From contig CM049315.1 of assembly GCA_026874595.1 (NCBI GenBank), positions 38,640,164 to 38,704,163 on the forward strand: 64,000 nt of DNA, read 5' to 3'. The translations under genes and the position numbers were made by a program. This DNA comes from Sipunculus nudus (taxonomy: Eukaryota; Annelida; Sipuncula; Golfingiida; Sipunculidae). This document shows, in pieces, positions 58,879 to 64,000 of the stretch. Position 1 is the stretch's first letter. Each line of letters starts with the position of its first letter. The notes below the pieces were generated by a model, which saw only the letters and a list, made by a program, of their open reading frames with translations, did no database searches and was not told the origin of the DNA.

Positions 58879-59520
58879 AAGTGGCAACTACACACACATG
58901 CGCGCATGCATTTTGAGGTATTTTAGATAGACATATATATGAAAAAAAAACACTTAGATACACTTAACCGATACATTTATATACACATGACTGTGTATAT
59001 GTGCATACGTGTCTTTATGTGTATGTGTGCGTGTGCAGATACATAGAAGAGAAGAAAATATAGTTTGCACACGATATAAAACATCGAAACGTTTATAATA
59101 ACTGCTTAATCGCTAAATGATTTCAGTACTGTCAGTGTTTAGTGGACTGGTAAAAGCAAGGCCTACTGGAAAGGATAATGCAAAAAAAAACATCGCCAAG
59201 CCATTAACCAAACGTTAAATGACCAGATAATCAACTCGAAAAAAACACAGTACCTTTACAGAACAGCCAGTCAGTACCTTAAAAAGCCTCCGATTTATCA
59301 GGTATATCTCAGTCACTTAGGATAACTTCCGTTCGCTAGAATGAGCTCCGTATGCAATGGTACTCCTAAGTCAACTATTGCCATCAAGCAAACATTGCTT
59401 GTGTTGATGCTATCGTGCGGAGAGCGGGGTTACTGAGCGCCCGTGCCCGTTTCAGCTTGGTGCCATAATGCCCAAGTCAATGGAGTGATTACCCATCGGG
59501 GAGCCTGCCTTATGCCGGCC
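58878..59520. other. Non-coding
   Basis: AT/CA-rich to 59300, then GC-richer unique sequence leading into the promoter-like cluster. Confidence 0.4.
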
Positions 59521-59580
59521 GCTGATTGGCGCATCACTCCCGCTTTCCACCAATAGCAACTCGGCCATTACGTCACATTC
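59521..59580. promoter_or_regulatory. CCAAT/CRE promoter-like cluster
   Basis: ATTGG (59525-59529, an inverted CCAAT), CCAAT (59550-59554) and TTACGTCA (59568-59575, a CRE/ATF half-palindrome) lie within 51 bases in a GC-richer stretch. The two CCAAT boxes face opposite ways, so direction cannot be told. It could be a distal promoter of the protocadherin (2.5 kb upstream of its ATG) or belong to an unseen plus-strand gene. Confidence 0.4.
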
Positions 59581-59881
59581 CACGGCTCAATATCAAGCCA
59601 TAAAGAACTTTCTCAATTTTGCGATCGAACTTGCTGTGGTCCTCTTTCATCTGTTGTATCCCATCTAAGTGTGGCGCGTACGTGCTGAGTTTCCCTTCGG
59701 GGTCAGCAGACAACACACCACAAGTCGAGCAGACGACACACCAAAAGCCGCCTCTTCCCAGCAGAACATGTTGCCACGGGCGCCTTCTCGCCTTTGGCGT
59801 ATCTTCCCGTCTGAGACGAGATTTGGCGCGCAGTGTATTAAAGCAGGCGTTGAGGAACTTAGAATACAGCACAAACCTCAT
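59573..59881 (-). CDS. Unidentified 102-codon frame
   Basis: Minus-strand frame starting MRFVLYSKFLNACFNTLRAK, with a CVVCSTC cluster and a charged segment near its end (QQMKEDHSKFDRKIEKVLYG) that could form a helix. Plus-strand frames of 86 and 98 codons overlap it, as expected of a locally GC-rich region with few stops. No family was recognised, and it is not strongly preferred over chance. Confidence 0.15.
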   Translation of the reverse strand: MRFVLYSKFLNACFNTLRAKSRLRREDTPKARRRPWQHVLLGRGGFWCVVCSTCGVLSADPEGKLSTYAPHLDGIQQMKEDHSKFDRKIEKVLYGLILSRGM

Positions 59882-59929
59882 TACGGCACAGATGCATCAT
59901 CTATCACTTCTGTGACTGACCAGCCTTGA

Positions 59930-60669
59930 CAAATCCCATATTATCTGCGAGGCCATGGGATAAAAGAGCCATTTTGTTCAAGGTTTTATGTGCATGACGT
60001 GTCAACACTGGAGCCACACTACTCCCAGACAAGATGAAGTGACAAAGATCATATCTGCACCTAATGACCCCGAAATACAAAAGCCTTTGTGAAAATAAAA
60101 GTAATGCTAATACGCTACCTTGCTTAATCCATCTTTGAAATTAAATCAGGTATTATATCCTTAAGAGGCCTAATTATATTTCAGCTGCCAACAAACTGGC
60201 AGCCCATATTGTCTCCTGGGTTATATGGAATAATTTATGTATTAGAATGGTGTTTGGGTTTTAAGCCATTAGTCAAATATCTTAAGAAATCATGTATAAG
60301 TGACGGTGATTGATTTAATTCACGTAGGTGTCTGCATTATGACCAGTATGAAACACTCTGCCATATTTCCTAGAAATCATTCATAAAATTTCACAGGTTA
60401 ATATAAAAAAAGGATTTTATAATTTTAAAATACACATACATGAACCCTATTTCTTCTGGGGTCGCTACATGTAGCACAGTAGCTTGAGATTGGTCTTCCT
60501 CTGAGGATATTGTTGTTAAAATTCAGATGAACGGACAACCAAAGTGACCAACGTAAAATGGTCTTATATTTTGGCCATGATGCATGCGTGATTACGAACT
60601 GGCGCTTGAATCTTTTGAGCAATTACGACTTCGTTTTATATTCTTGGCAATGTATTAAAAACCGGAAAT

Positions 60670-60672
<3 letters not shown>
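59930..60672. other. Non-coding
   Basis: AT-rich with short unique stretches. Nothing recognised. Confidence 0.4.

Positions 60673-60741
<69 letters not shown>
60673..60741. repeat. TA then GA microsatellite
   Basis: (AT)n to 60714, then (AG)n to 60741. CATGCATGCATG-type palindromic repeats follow at 60778-60832. Confidence 0.95.
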
Positions 60742-60745
<4 letters not shown>

Positions 60746-60832
60746 TTCATTTTTCATATCATGCACGCGTATTGTGACATGCATGCATGCATGCACGATC
60801 CGTCCCAATGCATGCATGCATGAACCCCTTTT

Positions 60833-61800
60833 TATATATATCGCAGTGCCTGTTTTTGGTCATTCCATAATGTGTGTTTTATTTTCACAGTACAGTACAC
60901 GTATAATTTTATCTCTGCATGTGTTAACTTTAAATACAAGCAATGTCCTCTTCTCCGGGAAGTAAAACTTTCACTTTAATTATCACAACTACGTCTCCGG
61001 GGAGCTTGAAAACCTTGATGTTTGTTTATTTATACATCCTCATCACCATGCATCTCATCCTGTCTACATCAATATCCATCGTATTTATATTTATATTAAA
61101 AGCATTTTAAAAATCTCATAATACGGCGATTTGTGACACGCACCCGTTATTTGAGTCTAATTTTCTGATTGTTATTTGAAGAAAATGAATGAAGGAATCA
61201 TTATACATTGAATTGCAATTTGCTGACGAATCAGGAACTCGTTAAAGGTCAGCGGACCTACTCTATCACTTATATCTTTTTACAGCGGGGGTTCGTTCCC
61301 TGTTCGATTACTCCTGTCAGTGCCAAATGAAGTGAGCTGCTTAATGACTGAGTGCTAGCGGAGTGGCCCGACAACGGCATCTAGGGTGACGTTTATCTTC
61401 AACTTAAGATGCCAACAAGTCTCAGGAAACGGCACAATGGACAATCAAAAATCAAGCGGCTTTGCGCAACTGAAGAAACTATTTAATCAGCGCCCCAGAT
61501 ATATTGACCCTCTGTCAAGATTGTTGAGTCTGTATATCGATCTAAAGGCGGCAGTTTGTCTTGTGTCTGTTACAACTCCTGGTAAATATGGAATCATTGA
61601 CCTCAGTACGCTGCAGTAATTACAGTCCATCAAGAACTCTGATTAGCAGCCACATGTTAGAAATTAACTAACCCAACACCCGTGTTTAGCTAGTAGTCTG
61701 TCGTGTGTACATTCCAGAACGAGCAAAAGGTCGCCCTCAAAGCAACCCCCAAGTGCCCCTCATGTGCTGTTTGCTCCGTCGGTTTGTCAGTCACCTCTCG
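60833..61800. other. Non-coding
   Basis: AT-rich to 61230, then GC-richer unique sequence. A 77-codon plus frame (61386-61619, MTFIFNLRCQQVSGNGTMDN at its start) is unidentified. Confidence 0.35.
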
Positions 61801-62358
61801 CTAGCTCTGGTTAAACAGACAGATTAACACCTCAGCAACTTCGCTGGCGTACATGCCGGAAGATATCTCCTGGAAGATTAAGGTTGCGCCTTGGTAGACA
61901 CCCTCGGGAACGAGAAACACCTGAAAGGGCTGCCGAGGCAATAGTAAAGCTAGGTAAATATGCGCTGGTGATTTCCTGTATGTTTTACTTTGTGACTCAA
62001 TCAATGCCCGGCCTGCGTGATACATCTTCAAGGGTCGCCTTCTAATGCCTGTATATGAAAGTATATTAATGCTATACATGCCTATATTAATGATGGGTAA
62101 TGGCTCCCGCGTACAATATGGACATCTGCCCCCGGCCCCCATAACCACATCGTTGGAATTTAAATGCCTGGCGTTATGCGGATTTGATCGCCCGTCACGG
62201 CGTATAATGTATCCGATGAGTGTTGATGTAAACTTGAATATTCTGGCCAACACAATAACACCCACCAAGATAACAATAAAACAAACGACGAGCGGTCCCC
62301 GGAAGAACTGTATGAATAAATGGCCCTCCTGACCTCGTGATATGTTTCGAGAATACAA
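61801..62358 (-). CDS. Unidentified 185-codon frame with one hydrophobic segment
   Basis: Longest open frame outside the protocadherin. Starts MYSRNISRGQEGHLFIQFFR, then a hydrophobic stretch (about residues 22-40, LVVCFIVILVGVIVLA) typical of a membrane helix, then a basic segment, a CPYC pair (about residues 79-82) and a mostly hydrophobic second half. No family was recognised. No splice partners are evident. An opposite 95-codon frame overlaps. The length is a little more than expected by chance in sequence of this composition, so it is listed but not trusted. Confidence 0.25.
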   Translation of the reverse strand: MYSRNISRGQEGHLFIQFFRGPLVVCFIVILVGVIVLARIFKFTSTLIGYIIRRDGRSNPHNARHLNSNDVVMGAGGRCPYCTREPLPIINIGMYSINILSYTGIRRRPLKMYHAGRALIESQSKTYRKSPAHIYLALLLPRQPFQVFLVPEGVYQGATLIFQEISSGMYASEVAEVLICLFNQS

Positions 62359-62449
62359 TTCTCTAGAGGGGATTGTGAGTGACTCCTGTATATATTTTTG
62401 AACATATATGTACTATGTACACGCACTTAAAAACACCACTCCGTATATT

Positions 62450-62765
62450 ATACCTGTATTTACACATGAATACACGAATATATACATTTGTTTATGCAGG
62501 TATCTTTTTACACATAGGAACATGTGTAAATCAATTTTGTCTAAGTGTGTGATTTCGTTTCTGTTACATTTGTATCATATACTTCTAATATATCATTTTC
62601 ATAATACATGCATTTATGCATGTACACATGAATATACATTTGGCGTGTACGTCTGTGTTCATATAGGTCTCTTTTTACACATTTACACATGCCAAAATTC
62701 ATTTTATATATGTGTGTGATTTCGTATCTGCATGTGACATAGATTTGTATATACAATACTTTCCT
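62450..62765. repeat. Diverged tandem duplication, unit about 170-180 bp
   Basis: Copy one (about 62458-62590) and copy two (about 62617-62765) share in order ACACATGAATA, GGT.TC.TTTTTACACAT, ACATG, TGTGTGTGATTTCGT.TCTG and TTTGTAT. Translations are meaningless. Confidence 0.7.
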
Positions 62766-63940
62766 CGTTCACATTCAATTTGTGTCTGTGTAATTATGAG
62801 TATGTGAAATATACAACCGTCACTCGCATTCTTTAATGTGATAATTCACATAACATATACATGTGTTTTACATAGGCATTCATTCATACATTAACAAATA
62901 AATATTACACATTATATGTAAAAAACTTACGACCAGAGTTCAAAAGCTTAACAAGTATATAAATACTTATTTAAATATATGCGAATACTGGTGTATCATT
63001 AACATGCTTTAACACAGGCATTGCATGCTCACATCATACACATATGCACATACAGAGCAAAGAAGGGTACATTAGTATATGAACTCTATATCCAGTAGTG
63101 CTAGCCTGGTCTGCTTTGTTACGCTTGTCGATTTTAATATTGGTTATCCTTCCACGTGCGAAATAATGTGTGCATATATATATATATATATTAAATATAT
63201 GTGCCGTTTACTTTGTGGTGTCTTATGTTGTAACAACGAAATTTATATAAATAAACAATCTATTGTAAATGTTTATATTTAGCACTCGGGAATATTGCAG
63301 TATAATTTTCCTCAACATAAACTTGGAATATATGAAGGTGAGTGCAAACGTTCACACAGGGTGTAAATAAAGACAACAATACATTAAAGAATGACAATAC
63401 GTGGGAGATTTATAGAGTATAATTAAGATCCATGGAGCATGTCCATGTTTCCGGTCATTAAAGAAGACCATCTGCAACACAGTCCACCTGTTAATGATAT
63501 AAAAATGACCACCCCCTACCCCGCCCGTGTCCATACCCCGCCCCGCCCTGTCAGGCTATGTGTTAAGTACAGGGGTCGTTATCTATATCGTATACATATG
63601 CAGAACCCTGCAGACATGTGCTACGCACTTTACTGGAGTAAATTATAGAACATGGATCTCCTGGAAAGCAATACAAAAAGCAAAATGCAAAAAAATGTCG
63701 TTTCAATAATTTCACGCACAGACTATCAAATATTCTCTTATCATAAATCTACATGTCCTATATTTGACTAGTAGAGGTTGCTTTGTGGAGTCAAGTAATG
63801 CTGTCTTATTTGCATGCCTTAATGAAAGGCTGTATTGATGACAGAGAGTATGTAAAGTAAGTAAAATAATTTTATAATAGTGGTTTAGATACCCCTCTAA
63901 ACCCTCAAAAAATGATGGTCAAGAATAGGACTCTTAACAA
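62766..63940. other. Non-coding
   Basis: AT-rich, short TA run at 63173-63200, C-rich stretch at 63505-63550. No supported gene. Confidence 0.4.
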
Positions 63941-64000
63941 GGGTATATATTTATATATACATATATATATAATATATAATATTATATATATATGTATATA
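63941..64000. repeat. Degenerate TA-rich tract at window edge
   Basis: TATATATTTATATATACATA-type sequence running off the end of the window. Confidence 0.85.

Overview
This window is eukaryotic, most likely from a lophotrochozoan animal and probably a mollusc. It is gene-poor and AT-rich. It is full of (TA)n, (GA)n, (TC)n and poly-C/poly-G tracts, carries many short dispersed and tandem repeats, and holds one clear multi-exon gene with consensus GT-AG introns. The mollusc assignment is an inference from the protocadherin architecture and the repeat style, and was not tested by comparison.

The one secure gene lies on the minus strand between 57055 and 47993. It encodes a delta-1-like protocadherin of about 1,155 residues in three coding exons. 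One large exon (57055-54398) encodes the signal peptide, seven cadherin repeats, the membrane helix and the start of the cytoplasmic tail. A 43-codon exon (49706-49578) and a terminal exon (48673-47993) encode the rest of the tail. Both introns are phase 0. The tail has an RVxF-type phosphatase-1 docking sequence, an SH3-type proline motif and a class I PDZ-ligand C-terminus, so the product is read as a calcium-dependent neural-type adhesion and signalling receptor. The first intron starts with about 22 copies of a 31-bp minisatellite only some 10 bases from the splice donor. Reading through that donor ends the protein at a stop inside the array.

Positions 1-47900, beyond the 3' end of the gene, form a 48-kb stretch without a secure gene. 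It holds microsatellites, a 651-bp element with terminal inverted repeats (4227-4877), a pair of inverted dispersed repeats (5926-6200 and 9421-9650), a 340-349-bp tandem array (25440-26450) with a diverged relative at 15330-15790, a 145-150-bp array (14391-14845), and a cluster of consecutive hairpins (6949-7066). Two sites look like possible gene 5' ends: 9668-10062 (ETS site, short 5'UTR intron, 75-codon frame) and 31523-31714 (palindromes, E-box, short frame ending in a consensus donor). Several GC-richer, non-repetitive islands look like candidate conserved non-coding elements, and CTCF-like motifs recur in the first 32 kb.

Positions 57056-64000, upstream of the protocadherin, hold microsatellites, a CCAAT/CRE promoter-like cluster near 59.5 kb, a 185-codon unidentified minus-strand frame (62358-61801) and a diverged tandem duplication (62450-62765). 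No prokaryotic, viral or CRISPR feature was found. Many short open frames are TA-repeat translations or antisense shadows and are left out.
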